Positions 34,641 through 42,796 of a DNA stretch of 64,000 bases are shown here, one piece after another (the first letter of the stretch is position 1; every line of letters begins with the position of its first letter). The notes below the pieces were generated by a model. The model saw only the letters and a program-made list of their open reading frames with translations. It was not told the origin of the DNA and searched no databases. The DNA comes from Pseudomonas sp. UBA4617 (GTDB lineage: Bacteria > Pseudomonadota > Gammaproteobacteria > Pseudomonadales > Pseudomonadaceae): positions 62,001 through 126,000 of the forward strand of contig NZ_DGIR01000002.1 of NCBI RefSeq assembly GCF_002386445.1. Direction: 5' to 3'. The translations under genes were made by a program, and so were the position numbers.

Positions 34641-35168
34641 TCAGGGTGTGTCTCCCGGGCCAGCATGGGTACGGGCGCCACCGGCGCTTTCACTGAACGG
34701 CTGCTCGGCGACGAACTGCCAGTCGCTGTAGTGTTCCAGGCCCTCGAAACCGGAGAACTGCGTCTCGAAGCCACTGCGCTTGAACGGGGTGGCGTCCGAG
34801 CGGCTGTGTATCCCGGTGATACGGCCGTCGAGCCCGCGCAGCAAGCCCCACTCCTGGCTGTTGGTGATCGGGTCGGGGTACAACCGACGGATGTGCCGCC
34901 TGGCCTGCGGGAAGCGGTTGTCCTGCAGCAGGTCGGCCAGCGCCTGTGGGTACTGGGCCAACCCCGGCGAGGCGCGGTAGTAGCTGCGCAGGGCCTGGGC
35001 GTACTGGCCGCCTACCCACAGCAACTGGCGTTCACGATCGCGCTGGGCAGCACTGGTCCACAGTGTGCCGGTGGCGGCCAGGGCCACGCTGCTGACGGCA
35101 ATCAGCAGCAGCACGCCGAGGTAGGTGAAGCCGCGGTTGGCCTCACCATTCCGCGAACAGGCTGCCAT
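34641..35168 (-). CDS. Type II secretion-like minor pseudopilin lacking Glu5
   Basis: A 175-residue pseudopilin with the short leader MAACSRNGEANRG, cleavage expected after Gly13, and mature start FTYLGVLLLIAVSSVALAAT. The +5 position is Gly, not the Glu of normal pilins; GspK-type tip pseudopilins share this loss. ATG 35168 has GGGAGG upstream and overlaps the GspG-like gene by 26 bases. It is the last gene of the secretion operon. The remainder (YYRASPGLAQYPQALADLLQD) is typical of GspG/H-like globular domains rather than large GspK, so a chimeric role is possible. Confidence 0.8.
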   Translation of the reverse strand: MAACSRNGEANRGFTYLGVLLLIAVSSVALAATGTLWTSAAQRDRERQLLWVGGQYAQALRSYYRASPGLAQYPQALADLLQDNRFPQARRHIRRLYPDPITNSQEWGLLRGLDGRITGIHSRSDATPFKRSGFETQFSGFEGLEHYSDWQFVAEQPFSESAGGARTHAGPGDTP

Positions 35169-35517
35169 CGCGGGCCCTCCCTGGAGCACCGCTCTTGACA
35201 TCGGCCACCCCGCCGGCCACGCCTTCGGGTGGTGGCACCAACTGCCAGGCATCACTGCGCTCGGTGATCGGGTCGACCGGGGTATTGCGCAAATAGCGTT
35301 GTTCCACCAGTTGCTCCAGCGAGTCCGGGTAATGGCCGGTGTCGCCGTAGTAATGGTCCAGCGCTTCACGCAGCACCGCCAGGCTCTGGCGCAAGGTGGC
35401 TTCGCGCGCGCTTTCCAGGCTGTTGAAGTAGCGCGGCATGGCGATGGTCATCAACGTGGCGATGATCGCCAGCACCACCAGCAGCTCGATCAAGGTGAAG
35501 CCTGTGCGGCGTTTCAT
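35143..35517 (-). CDS. Type II secretion-like major pseudopilin (GspG-like)
   Basis: A 124-residue prepilin: MKRRTG leader with cleavage after Gly6 and mature FTLIELLVVLAIIATLMTIA, including Glu5. The globular part has the GspG-like sequence DHYYGDTGHYPDSLEQLVE and ends WQLVPP. It should be processed by the chromosomal prepilin peptidase PilD/XcpA, not encoded here. It is shorter than canonical GspG (about 140). It would build the pseudopilus of this system. The start ATG 35517 is preferred over 35529 because the leader then has the usual six residues. Confidence 0.85.
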   Translation of the reverse strand: MKRRTGFTLIELLVVLAIIATLMTIAMPRYFNSLESAREATLRQSLAVLREALDHYYGDTGHYPDSLEQLVEQRYLRNTPVDPITERSDAWQLVPPPEGVAGGVADVKSGAPGRARDGSLFAEW

Positions 35518-35522
35518 GGCTG

Positions 35523-36002
35523 TCACCATTGCCGGTACGGAATGCCGTCGAGGCCCTTGCCACGGGCTCTGGAGTAGACGTCGAACACATCTTCACCTTC
35601 GCGCGGGTTGTCGGGGCTGCTGTCGTAGGCGCGCAGGCCCCAGCCGCCAGCGTCGTCATGCCTGGCGGGCACCAGCGGGTCGTGCGGGATGCGCCGCAGG
35701 AAGTAAAACTTGGCACCCTTGGCACTGCGCACATCGCGTACCCCCTCGACCAGAATCTGCAGATTCGGCGGGTAGCCGCTGGCATCCAGGCGCTTCTCGA
35801 TGTAACCGGCATCGAACGCCCGCTTGTAGGCATCGATGGCATCGCGAATCTGGTACAGCGCCTCACGCAGCTGCTGCTCCTTGCCGCGCCGCACCACGGT
35901 TTCGGTCAGTGGTGCGGCGATGCTGGCGAGCAGCCCGAGCAATGCCAGGGTCAGCACCACTTCGATCAGGCTGAAGCCGCGCATGCAGCGCTGCAGGGTC
36001 AT
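35523..36002 (-). CDS. Type II secretion-like pseudopilin (first of three)
   Basis: A 159-residue prepilin with leader MTLQRCMRG and mature start FSLIEVVLTLALLGLLASIA with Glu5 present. The globular part contains LREALYQIRDAIDAYKRAFDAGYIEKRLDASGYPPNLQILVEGVR and ends GKGLDGIPYRQW, resembling the pseudopilins of GspG-like Tfp systems. It overlaps the secretin gene by four bases (ATGA). It is followed by the second pseudopilin after five bases. Confidence 0.85.
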   Translation of the reverse strand: MTLQRCMRGFSLIEVVLTLALLGLLASIAAPLTETVVRRGKEQQLREALYQIRDAIDAYKRAFDAGYIEKRLDASGYPPNLQILVEGVRDVRSAKGAKFYFLRRIPHDPLVPARHDDAGGWGLRAYDSSPDNPREGEDVFDVYSRARGKGLDGIPYRQW

Positions 36003-37864
36003 GGCTGCGTTCTCCCTTTCACCGGGGCGACGGCCATCTGGCTGTCTACCACCGGTGCATCGGTGGTGGGTGCATTGCCCGGCACGTCCGCCGGCGGCAA
36101 CGGCGTCATCTGGCGCACCTGCATGGCCGACTCGGTGCCGGTGGCGAACTCCATGTCCGAGGGGCTCTGGTACGGCAGGTTGCGCACGATGCGCGGGGTG
36201 ATCGCCAGCACCAGCTCCGACTTGCTCATGTCGTCCTTGTTGCTGCCGAACAGCCGGCCCAGGCCGGGGATGTCACCCAGCCCGGGGATCTTGTTGCCGC
36301 TGGCGTTGTGGTCGTTACGCACCAGGCCTGCCAGCACCTGGGTTTCGCCATCGTGCAGGCGCAGGCTGGTCTGCGCGTTGCGGGTGTCGACCTGGACCGG
36401 GATGGTGCCCTGGCGTGTCGGCTCCAGCGGCGTGGCGTTGCTCACTTCCAGGGCCACCTTGATCGCCACTTCGTTGTTCAGGTGCACGGTCGGCTGCACT
36501 TCAAGCTTCAGGCCGACATCCAGGTAGGTGACGCTTTCGGTAATCACCGGGCCCTGGGTGGAGGGCACCGAGGTGGCGCTGATGATCGGGACCCGCTGGC
36601 CGATGTGGATGCGCGCTTGCTCGCGGTTGCTGACACGGATTACCGGGCTGGCCAGGGTATTGATGTCCTTGTCCTGGGCGTTGATCTTGGCCTGTGGTGC
36701 CGGGGAGATGCTGATGCGGCTGGAATCGATGCCCTTGAGCTGGTCGAGCACGCTGACCGGCTGGCCATCGGAGCTGAGCACACCGAAGGTGTTCGGCCAC
36801 TGCAGGCCGAGGTCGAGGATGCGCGAGGTGGCCACTTCCATCACCTCCACCTCCAACACCACCTCGGGGTTGGACTGGTCCTGCGATTGCAGCAGCTTCT
36901 CGGCCATGCGCACGGCATCGGGGGTGTCGCGCATGGTCAGGGTATTGAGGCGTTCGTCGACGAACACGTCGCGGGTCTTGAGCATGGTCTTGACCATGTT
37001 CAATGCAGTGTTGGCATCGATACTGGTCAGGTAGAACGTGCGCATGACCAGTTCCTGGTAGTCCTTGGCCTTCTGTGGCGAGTCGGGGTAGATCATCAGG
37101 GTGTTTTCGTTGACGATCTTCTGGCGCAGCTGGTTCTGCTCGAGCAACAGTGCCACGGCGTCCTCGATGCGCAGATCGCGGACGAAGATGGTCGCCTTCA
37201 TGTCCGGGCGCAGGTCCTTGTCGAAGATGAAGTTGATGCCGGCGACCTGGGACAGCACCTCGAAGATGCTCTTCAGGTTGGCATCGCGAAACTCCAGGGT
37301 CACTGGCCGCTCCAGCTTGCTGCGCAGTTGCGGGTAAGGCTGCGCGGTACGCGCCTGGACATTCTCGATGTCGCTGCGCAGGGCCATGCCTTTCTGGTTC
37401 TGCGGGTCCAGGCGCAGCACTTCGCGCATGTAGCGCTCGGCGCCGAACAGGTCACCTTGGCGTAGCGCCGCCTGGCCCAGCGCCACGCGCTCGTCGAGTG
37501 TGCGGAGCAGCTCCAGCTGGCGGATGCCTTCCTGCGCGCGGCGGTTGTTCGGCTCCAGGGTCAGCACCCGGCTATAGCCCATGCGCGCACCGGCGAAGTC
37601 ATGACGAACGCGATCGGCATCGGCCTGGCTCAGCAGCGCCTCCACCGCAGCCTGGCGGCTGTGTGCCAGGGCGATGTTCAGCTCGGTGTCGCGCGGGTCT
37701 TCGAGCAGGGCCTGTTCCAGCTGCGCGATGCCCGCCTCGTACTGGCCCTCCCTCATCAGCTGGTCGCTGTCCTCGCGTAGCGCATTGGAAGCGCAGCCGG
37801 CAATGGCCGCGCACAGCGCCACTAACAGGAACGGGGCCGGCTTGCACAGCGTTGATGACTTCAT
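35999..37864 (-). CDS. Secretin with TPR region, outer-membrane lipoprotein (GspD-like)
   Basis: A 621-residue outer-membrane channel protein. The signal ends with lipobox AGCASN, so it carries its own lipid anchor instead of needing a pilotin. Residues about 30-160 are TPR-like (EAGIAQLEQALLEDPRDTELNIAL, FGAERYMREVLRLDPQN). Residues about 180-330 are N0/N1-type domains (SIFEVLSQVAGINFIFDKDL). The secretin domain closes with LRLHDGETQVLAGLVRND and GLGDIPGLGRLFGS and an E-L-V-L-A-I-TPRIV strand. TPR plus lipobox on a secretin is unlike XcpQ/GspD and recalls MSHA or Tad-like secretins. It forms the exit pore of the system. Confidence 0.9.
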   Translation of the reverse strand: MKSSTLCKPAPFLLVALCAAIAGCASNALREDSDQLMREGQYEAGIAQLEQALLEDPRDTELNIALAHSRQAAVEALLSQADADRVRHDFAGARMGYSRVLTLEPNNRRAQEGIRQLELLRTLDERVALGQAALRQGDLFGAERYMREVLRLDPQNQKGMALRSDIENVQARTAQPYPQLRSKLERPVTLEFRDANLKSIFEVLSQVAGINFIFDKDLRPDMKATIFVRDLRIEDAVALLLEQNQLRQKIVNENTLMIYPDSPQKAKDYQELVMRTFYLTSIDANTALNMVKTMLKTRDVFVDERLNTLTMRDTPDAVRMAEKLLQSQDQSNPEVVLEVEVMEVATSRILDLGLQWPNTFGVLSSDGQPVSVLDQLKGIDSSRISISPAPQAKINAQDKDINTLASPVIRVSNREQARIHIGQRVPIISATSVPSTQGPVITESVTYLDVGLKLEVQPTVHLNNEVAIKVALEVSNATPLEPTRQGTIPVQVDTRNAQTSLRLHDGETQVLAGLVRNDHNASGNKIPGLGDIPGLGRLFGSNKDDMSKSELVLAITPRIVRNLPYQSPSDMEFATGTESAMQVRQMTPLPPADVPGNAPTTDAPVVDSQMAVAPVKGRTQP

Positions 37865-38370
37865 GGAGCACTCCCTACAGACAAGGTCTGCGGCTGATGC
37901 AAGGGCAGGTAGACCAGGCTCAGCTCACTGGCCGAGACGCGGTCGAGGCGGTAGGTGTCATCGATGACGTCGCCCTGGCGCACGACGTAGAGCTTTTCGC
38001 CGTTCTGCAGGAAAATCTGCAGGTCGTCACGGTCGCCGATGCGGCCGATGAACTGGAATGGCAAGGCCGGGGCGGTGGGCGTCTGAGGTACGACCGAGGC
38101 AGCAGTCTCGGGCTGTTCGGTGATGCTGGCCAGGGCTTCGGGCTTGCTCCACTGCTGGATGGGGAACAGGTCTCTGTCTGCCGCCTCCGGCCCTTTGGCG
38201 GCGGCAGCCGCTGCCCCAGGTCCGGCGCTTCCTGCCGGCTGGGTGGCAGCGAACTTGCCGACTGACGCCACGTTCCCGTCCTCCTGGCCGAACCAATGGC
38301 CCGGCGCCCAGGCCAACGCCACGCTCACGCCGAGAAAGCCGCCCCAGATGACTGCACGCTGTGTGTTCAT
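37861..38370 (-). CDS. PilP/GspC-like periplasmic linker protein
   Basis: A 169-residue protein with one N-terminal membrane helix (VIWGGFLGVSVALAWAPGHWF), an Ala/Pro/Gly-rich linker (about 45-95) and a C-terminal domain FQFIGRIGDRDDLQIFLQNGEKLYVVRQGDVI that resembles the homology region of GspC and PilP. Such proteins connect the inner-membrane complex to secretin N0 domains. ATG 38370 follows GAGG and overlaps the stop of the PilO-like gene; its stop overlaps the secretin start by four bases. A related annotation in this bacterial group is a secretion system X factor. Confidence 0.72.
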   Translation of the reverse strand: MNTQRAVIWGGFLGVSVALAWAPGHWFGQEDGNVASVGKFAATQPAGSAGPGAAAAAAKGPEAADRDLFPIQQWSKPEALASITEQPETAASVVPQTPTAPALPFQFIGRIGDRDDLQIFLQNGEKLYVVRQGDVIDDTYRLDRVSASELSLVYLPLHQPQTLSVGSAP

Positions 38371-38933
38371 CACGACCTCGACAGGTAAAGGGTCATATGC
38401 AGGCGGGCGTCGAGCTCGCTGTCGCCGATGCGTTTGCGTTGCAGCTCCAGGTCTTCCAGCACCAAGGTCGGCAGTTGCTTGAGCAGGCCACCGACGAAAC
38501 CGCGAATCTGCAGGTAGCTGCCATGCACAGGCAGCACGATCTGGTAGCGTGCCAGCTGGGTCTTGGGATCGATGCCCAGGGCGTATTCACCGTGGGCCAG
38601 GCTGATGTGCTCGGCGCTGGCCAGGTGGTACAAGCGTTCGATCAGCGCGCTGGCCTGGGGCTGCCCCGGCAGTTGCTGGCGCAGGCTGTCGAGAGCCTGT
38701 TGCTCGGGCTGGGTGGCAATCTTCAGCTCGCCGCGTCTGACCCGCTGCAGTTGCAGCCTGGCATCCGCTTCGTTGCCACGCAGTTCGCGAATGGCCTGCC
38801 ATTGCGGCAATACCCCGGCACACAGTACGCCCAGCGCCAGCAATGCCACGATGGCGGCTGCCACCCCGACCGCGCCGAGACGACGCAGACGCTCCTGCAG
38901 GATCAGCCTGTTCAGCGGTTCATGGGCGCGCAT
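38370..38933 (-). CDS. PilO-like inner-membrane protein
   Basis: A 187-residue bitopic protein: short cytoplasmic start, a helix at about 20-42 (VGVAAAIVALLALGVLCAGVL), coiled coil to about 90 and a ferredoxin-like periplasmic domain with YQIVLPVHGSYLQIRGFVGGLLKQLPTLVLEDLELQRK, the PilO/GspM pattern. It should pair with the PilN-like protein on the cytoplasmic membrane. It overlaps the PilN-like gene by 14 bases. Confidence 0.72.
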   Translation of the reverse strand: MRAHEPLNRLILQERLRRLGAVGVAAAIVALLALGVLCAGVLPQWQAIRELRGNEADARLQLQRVRRGELKIATQPEQQALDSLRQQLPGQPQASALIERLYHLASAEHISLAHGEYALGIDPKTQLARYQIVLPVHGSYLQIRGFVGGLLKQLPTLVLEDLELQRKRIGDSELDARLHMTLYLSRS

Positions 38934-39462
38934 GGCCGGTCTCCCAGGTGGCAGTGAGGGTGAAACGCACTGGTTGCTCGGGCTGGCTGGCCAGCACCTC
39001 GTGGTTGAGCAGCGATACGTCGCTGAGCTCGGCACTGGCCTCCAGGCGCTGGTGGTATTGCAGCATTGCTTCGAGGTTGCGCGCCTCGGCGGCGATGCGC
39101 AGCTGGCCCTTGTGCGCGTCAGGGGCCAGCCTGAGCAACGCCACGTCGTCCTGCGGCTGCGCCTCCAGCATGGCGAACAGTTGCTGCCATGGCCGTTGCA
39201 GCTGCTGCGAGACGCTTTGCATCTGCGCCAGGCGCTCGGCCTGCTCACGGCTGGCTGCGCTGCTCAGCGGCGCGGCACTGGCCGGGCGGCGGCCCAGTTG
39301 CAGTTCCAGGTTATGCAGGCTGGCCTGCCGTTCGACCTGCTCGGCCTGCAGGCGCTGTTGCAGCAGCAACAGGCCGGCGACCACGGCGCAGCCCAGCGCA
39401 AGCAGCGACCAGGCCAGCGGGCCACTGCGCCGGGGCTGGAATTCCAGGTCGAGGCGGCGCAT
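38920..39462 (-). CDS. PilN-like inner-membrane protein
   Basis: A 180-residue protein starting MRRLDLEFQPRRSGPLAWSL, with one helix (about 15-36), a coiled-coil region (LQAEQVERQASLHNLELQL) and a C-terminal RNF/PilN-like fold around LRIAAEARNLEAMLQYHQRLEAS. The order PilM-, PilN-, PilO-, PilP-like then secretin is the same as in type IV pilus operons pilMNOPQ. It begins one base before the PilM-like stop. Sequence divergence is high, so the call depends on this gene order. Confidence 0.7.
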   Translation of the reverse strand: MRRLDLEFQPRRSGPLAWSLLALGCAVVAGLLLLQQRLQAEQVERQASLHNLELQLGRRPASAAPLSSAASREQAERLAQMQSVSQQLQRPWQQLFAMLEAQPQDDVALLRLAPDAHKGQLRIAAEARNLEAMLQYHQRLEASAELSDVSLLNHEVLASQPEQPVRFTLTATWETGHARP

Positions 39463-39463
39463 C

Positions 39464-40255
39464 TCAGGCCACCGCCCGCCACATGGCACACAACGGGTCG
39501 GCATCGCTGGCCGGTGGGCACAGCTGCAGCGCCGCCACCCGCGGCACATCAAGCCGGGCCGGGGCATACAGGTAGACCGCTGGCAGGGCCCCGCCATACA
39601 GCTCGCAGGTGCGCTCGATCAGCGCCTGCAGGGCCTGGTCGCTGTCGGCACAACCTTGCGCCAGCACTTGCTTCCAGGCTCCCCCGGCGGCCAGCAGCAG
39701 CACACTGCGCTGTGGCTCGGCCAGCACAAACAGGAAGTCGCCCTGCGCCAGCTGCTCCGTGCAGCGGTTGTAGGCGGCCATCAGGTACGGCTGCACCGAG
39801 CGCAGGCTCAGGTGGTGGTCGCGGCCGAGCGCCTGCAGCCGCAACAACAGGGCTTCGGGCAGCGCCGTGGCAATACGGGCGGCACCGGCAGGCTCCGGCG
39901 ACAGCACGATGCGCCAGTCGTCCAGGGCCTGCCCGTAGAGCGCTTCGAAGCAGGCCCGGGCATAGGCGTGCAGTTCGCGCGGGTGGCCGATGACATCGCT
40001 CCACGGCACCAGGCAGAAGCGGCTGTAGCGGGCCGACAGCAACACCCGCAACTGGGCGCCGCCTGCGCCACGCTCGGTCAGCATGGCGGCCAGTGCGTCG
40101 ACGGCGGCCACCCAGGGCGATTGGCCGGCAGCGCCGGTGAAGGCACGGCTGCCCAGCCACTGGTGACGGTTGGCCTGCCAGCAACCCAGGCCGACCCCCT
40201 CGGCACCTAGCACCGCAGTGTATCGACACGAGCCATGATCAGATGAACGTGACAC
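39464..40255 (-). CDS. PilM-like actin-fold protein
   Basis: A 263-residue cytoplasmic protein. The start is set at GTG 40255, which has a GAGGAGAT site six bases upstream inside the end of the ATPase gene, giving a 17-base overlap. The sequence has an actin-like layout with AVLGAEGVGLGCWQ at the first strand and FLFVLAEPQRSVLLLAAGGAW in the second subdomain, but the nucleotide motifs are poorly kept. PilM binds the N-terminus of PilN and the ATPase. Identification rests mainly on its position between the GspE-like and PilN-like genes. Confidence 0.62.
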   Translation of the reverse strand: MSRSSDHGSCRYTAVLGAEGVGLGCWQANRHQWLGSRAFTGAAGQSPWVAAVDALAAMLTERGAGGAQLRVLLSARYSRFCLVPWSDVIGHPRELHAYARACFEALYGQALDDWRIVLSPEPAGAARIATALPEALLLRLQALGRDHHLSLRSVQPYLMAAYNRCTEQLAQGDFLFVLAEPQRSVLLLAAGGAWKQVLAQGCADSDQALQALIERTCELYGGALPAVYLYAPARLDVPRVAALQLCPPASDADPLCAMWRAVA

Positions 40256-41954
40256 GGTTGATCTCCTCGAGGGTGGTACGGCCATCGCGGACCAGGTCCA
40301 GGGCCGAGGCGCGCAGCAGGCGCAGGCCGCGCTGGCAGGCGAGCGCCTTGATCTGCGACAGTGGACGGCGCTCGACGATCATCTGCCGCAGGTCATCGTC
40401 CAGATGCAGCAGTTCGGCGATCGCGCTACGGCCGCGGTAGCCACTGCCACGGCACTGGCCGCAGCCCTGGGCGCGGATGAACGCCCAGCCAGCCACGCTC
40501 GCGCGGCACAGGCCTGCGCCGTGCAAGGTGTCGTCATCGACCTCACGCGGCGTGGCGCAATGCGGGCAGGCCAGGCGAATCAGGCGCTGGGCCAGTACCG
40601 CATTGAGCGCGGAAACGAAGCTGTAGGGGTCGACCTGCATCTGGCTGAAGCGGCCGATCACGTCAAACACGTTGTTGGCGTGGATGGTGGTGAACACCAG
40701 GTGGCCGGTGAGCGCCGACTGTACGGCGATCTGCGCGGTATCCGGGTCACGGATCTCACCGACCAGGATCTTGTCCGGGTCGTGACGCAGGATCGAGCGC
40801 AGGCCGCGGGCGAACGTCAGCCCTTTCTTCTCGTTGACCGGGATCTGCAGCACGCCGGGGAGCTGGTACTCGACCGGGTCCTCGATGGTGATGATCTTGT
40901 CCATGCCGTGGTTGATCTCGCTGATCATGGCGTACAGCGTGGTGGTCTTGCCGCTGCCGGTGGGGCCGGTGACCAGGATCATGCCGTAAGGTTCTGCGGC
41001 CAGCCGGCGCAGGGCGCGCAGGGTGTCCTCGGCAAAGCCCAGGGCGTGCAGCTGCACGCCATTGACCCGGTCGGACAAGTCCTGCTTGTCGAGCACCCGC
41101 AGCACCGCGTCTTCGCCGAAGATGCTGGGCATGATCGACACGCGGAAGTCGATCTGCCGGTCGCCCACGGCTACCTTGAAACGGCCGTCCTGGGGCACCC
41201 GCCGTTCGCCGATGTCCAGCTCGGCCATGACTTTGATGCGCGAGATCACCTGGTCGGCGAAAGCGCTGCCACTGGCCTTGCCGGCAGCGTTGAGCACGCC
41301 GTCGATACGGTACTTGATGGTCAGCCCCTGGCCGGTCATGCCCAGGTGGATGTCGCTGGCGTGCAGCTTGAGGGCGTCATACAGTGTGGCGTTGACCAGC
41401 TTGACCACACGGCTCTGGTCTTCGCTGATAGTGGCCAGCGACAGGCGTTGCAGCGGCCCACTGTCATTGCAGGCCTCGGCGTCGTGGCCCAGGGCGTCGA
41501 CGGCGTGGAAGCTTTCTTCCTGGCGGGCGAGGAAGGTGGCCAGGTCGGCGGCATGTGCCAGGTACAGGGGCGCGCCCTGCAGCACATCGTCGATCCAGGC
41601 CAGCCGGGCATGGTCGAAGGGGTCGGCGAACACGCCCAGCAGTTGGCCGCCCTGCTCGATCAACACGAATTCGCGCTTCAGGCACATCGCCAGGCTGACC
41701 TTGTCGAACCGTGGGGTGCTGGCCAGCAAGGTGTGGCTGTCCAGCACCGGGTAATGCAGGGTCAGGCCCAGGCGCTGGGTGAACGTGTCAGGCATGTCGC
41801 AGGCCAGTTGTTCCAGGCGGGTGAGCAGGCGTTCGTCGCTGCTTTGCAGGCGGGCCTGAGCCAGGAGGTCGCGCGGGTAGGCTGAGCAGAGTGGCCGCGA
41901 AGTGACCGGTGCAGGCAGTAGCGCGTCCCGTGATGCATCGAATGCTTCTGGCAT
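40239..41954 (-). CDS. GspE/PilB-type secretion ATPase
   Basis: A 571-residue hexameric ATPase that would power pseudopilus growth. An N-terminal N1-like domain (about 45-150) lacks the c-di-GMP-type MshEN repeats. The core holds Walker A VTGPTGSGKTTTLYAM (about 325), Asp box TIEDPVEYQL, Walker B ILVGEIRD, His box GHLVFTTIHANN and the zinc tetracysteine CPHC with CGQCRGSG near 470-505. All catalytic parts are intact. It follows the receiver-domain gene by about 60 bases and precedes the PilM-like gene. No GspF/PilC protein, the usual ATPase partner, is coded nearby. Confidence 0.95.
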   Translation of the reverse strand: MPEAFDASRDALLPAPVTSRPLCSAYPRDLLAQARLQSSDERLLTRLEQLACDMPDTFTQRLGLTLHYPVLDSHTLLASTPRFDKVSLAMCLKREFVLIEQGGQLLGVFADPFDHARLAWIDDVLQGAPLYLAHAADLATFLARQEESFHAVDALGHDAEACNDSGPLQRLSLATISEDQSRVVKLVNATLYDALKLHASDIHLGMTGQGLTIKYRIDGVLNAAGKASGSAFADQVISRIKVMAELDIGERRVPQDGRFKVAVGDRQIDFRVSIMPSIFGEDAVLRVLDKQDLSDRVNGVQLHALGFAEDTLRALRRLAAEPYGMILVTGPTGSGKTTTLYAMISEINHGMDKIITIEDPVEYQLPGVLQIPVNEKKGLTFARGLRSILRHDPDKILVGEIRDPDTAQIAVQSALTGHLVFTTIHANNVFDVIGRFSQMQVDPYSFVSALNAVLAQRLIRLACPHCATPREVDDDTLHGAGLCRASVAGWAFIRAQGCGQCRGSGYRGRSAIAELLHLDDDLRQMIVERRPLSQIKALACQRGLRLLRASALDLVRDGRTTLEEINRVTFI

Positions 41955-42014
41955 GGCCTGCGACTCCGCTCAGGGGCGCGTCGCAGACTGGCTCGGCCAA
42001 GGGTGCGGGCGCCA

Positions 42015-42548
42015 CTATTCCCCGGTGAGCAGTTGGTCGTCGTCCGGCCCTGGGGCCTTGCTGCCGTTACGGCGGCGGTCGGCCAGTACCCAGCTGCCAT
42101 CGTACAACTGCAGGGGGAACGACTCGTTGCTGTTCTGGCGTCGCTCGACGAACCCTTCAGCCGGTTTGTCCGTGGCCCTGCGCTGGCGCTCGATACCCAA
42201 CAGGTCGAAAATCGCACGGGCCAGTTCCGCCAGCGGGAACGGCTTGAACAGGACATGACTCACACCCAGTCCGGCGGCTCGCTCACATACCTCGACGGTA
42301 GGGTGGGCGGTAATCAGCACGAAGTGGCATTGCCTGTTCCTGCGTACGGCTTCCAGTACCTGAAAACCCTCCATGTCGGGCAAGCGGTAATCCAGCACGA
42401 TGACCTGGGGGGCCAGCTTCGCAGCCAGCTCGATACCACCGGCACCATCGTGGGCAACATGGACGTCCAGGCCTTGCGCCTGCAGATACGCCTGCAGGTT
42501 TTGCGCAAGAGTCCGTTCGTCATCGACTACCAATACGCTGTTCACCAA
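42015..42548 (-). CDS. Single-receiver response regulator at head of the secretion operon
   Basis: A 177-residue protein: receiver domain to about 118 with Asp9-Asp10, phospho-acceptor Asp53 in VIVLDYRLPDMEGF, LITAHPT and the KPF lysine, then a short tail (RRQNSNESFPLQLYDGSWVLADRRRNG) without a DNA-binding domain. The tail may be the output that contacts the secretion machinery. The start is TTG 42548 or GTG 42545 after GGGAG. As the first gene of the operon, it suggests phosphorylation control of assembly. No cognate kinase is in the window. Confidence 0.85.
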   Translation of the reverse strand: MVNSVLVVDDERTLAQNLQAYLQAQGLDVHVAHDGAGGIELAAKLAPQVIVLDYRLPDMEGFQVLEAVRRNRQCHFVLITAHPTVEVCERAAGLGVSHVLFKPFPLAELARAIFDLLGIERQRRATDKPAEGFVERRQNSNESFPLQLYDGSWVLADRRRNGSKAPGPDDDQLLTGE

Positions 42549-42717
42549 GGTCGACTCCCAAGAACTGCCCGGTTAGCGGTCTGCGAAGTGCGCCCTCGTA
42601 CAGGCTAGAGCAGGCTTCGTGCCAGGCGTTGAAGGTCATGCTGTATCGCTTCAAGCCCTTGATACCGATAGGCTTTTTTTCTGAAACCGGCACTGCGGCA
42701 GGCAGCCGCACGGGCCC

Positions 42718-42779
42718 GTTTCCCCATATCCGGGGAAACTGCCGGTACAGGGCAAATTGGTTAATCCCCAGTATTGGGG
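42718..42779. promoter_or_regulatory. Two CCCC-N6-GGGG palindromes upstream of the secretion operon
   Basis: GTTTCCCC (42718-42725), six bases, GGGGAAAC (42732-42739) form a perfect 8-bp-arm palindrome; CCCC (42766-42769), six bases, GGGG (42776-42779) form a second. Their centres are 44 bases apart, about four helical turns. They lie 170-230 bases before the receiver gene, a place for a dimeric regulator. A similar motif cluster is found near 46408-46444. Confidence 0.55.
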
Positions 42780-42796
42780 CAATGCCATGCCTGACC

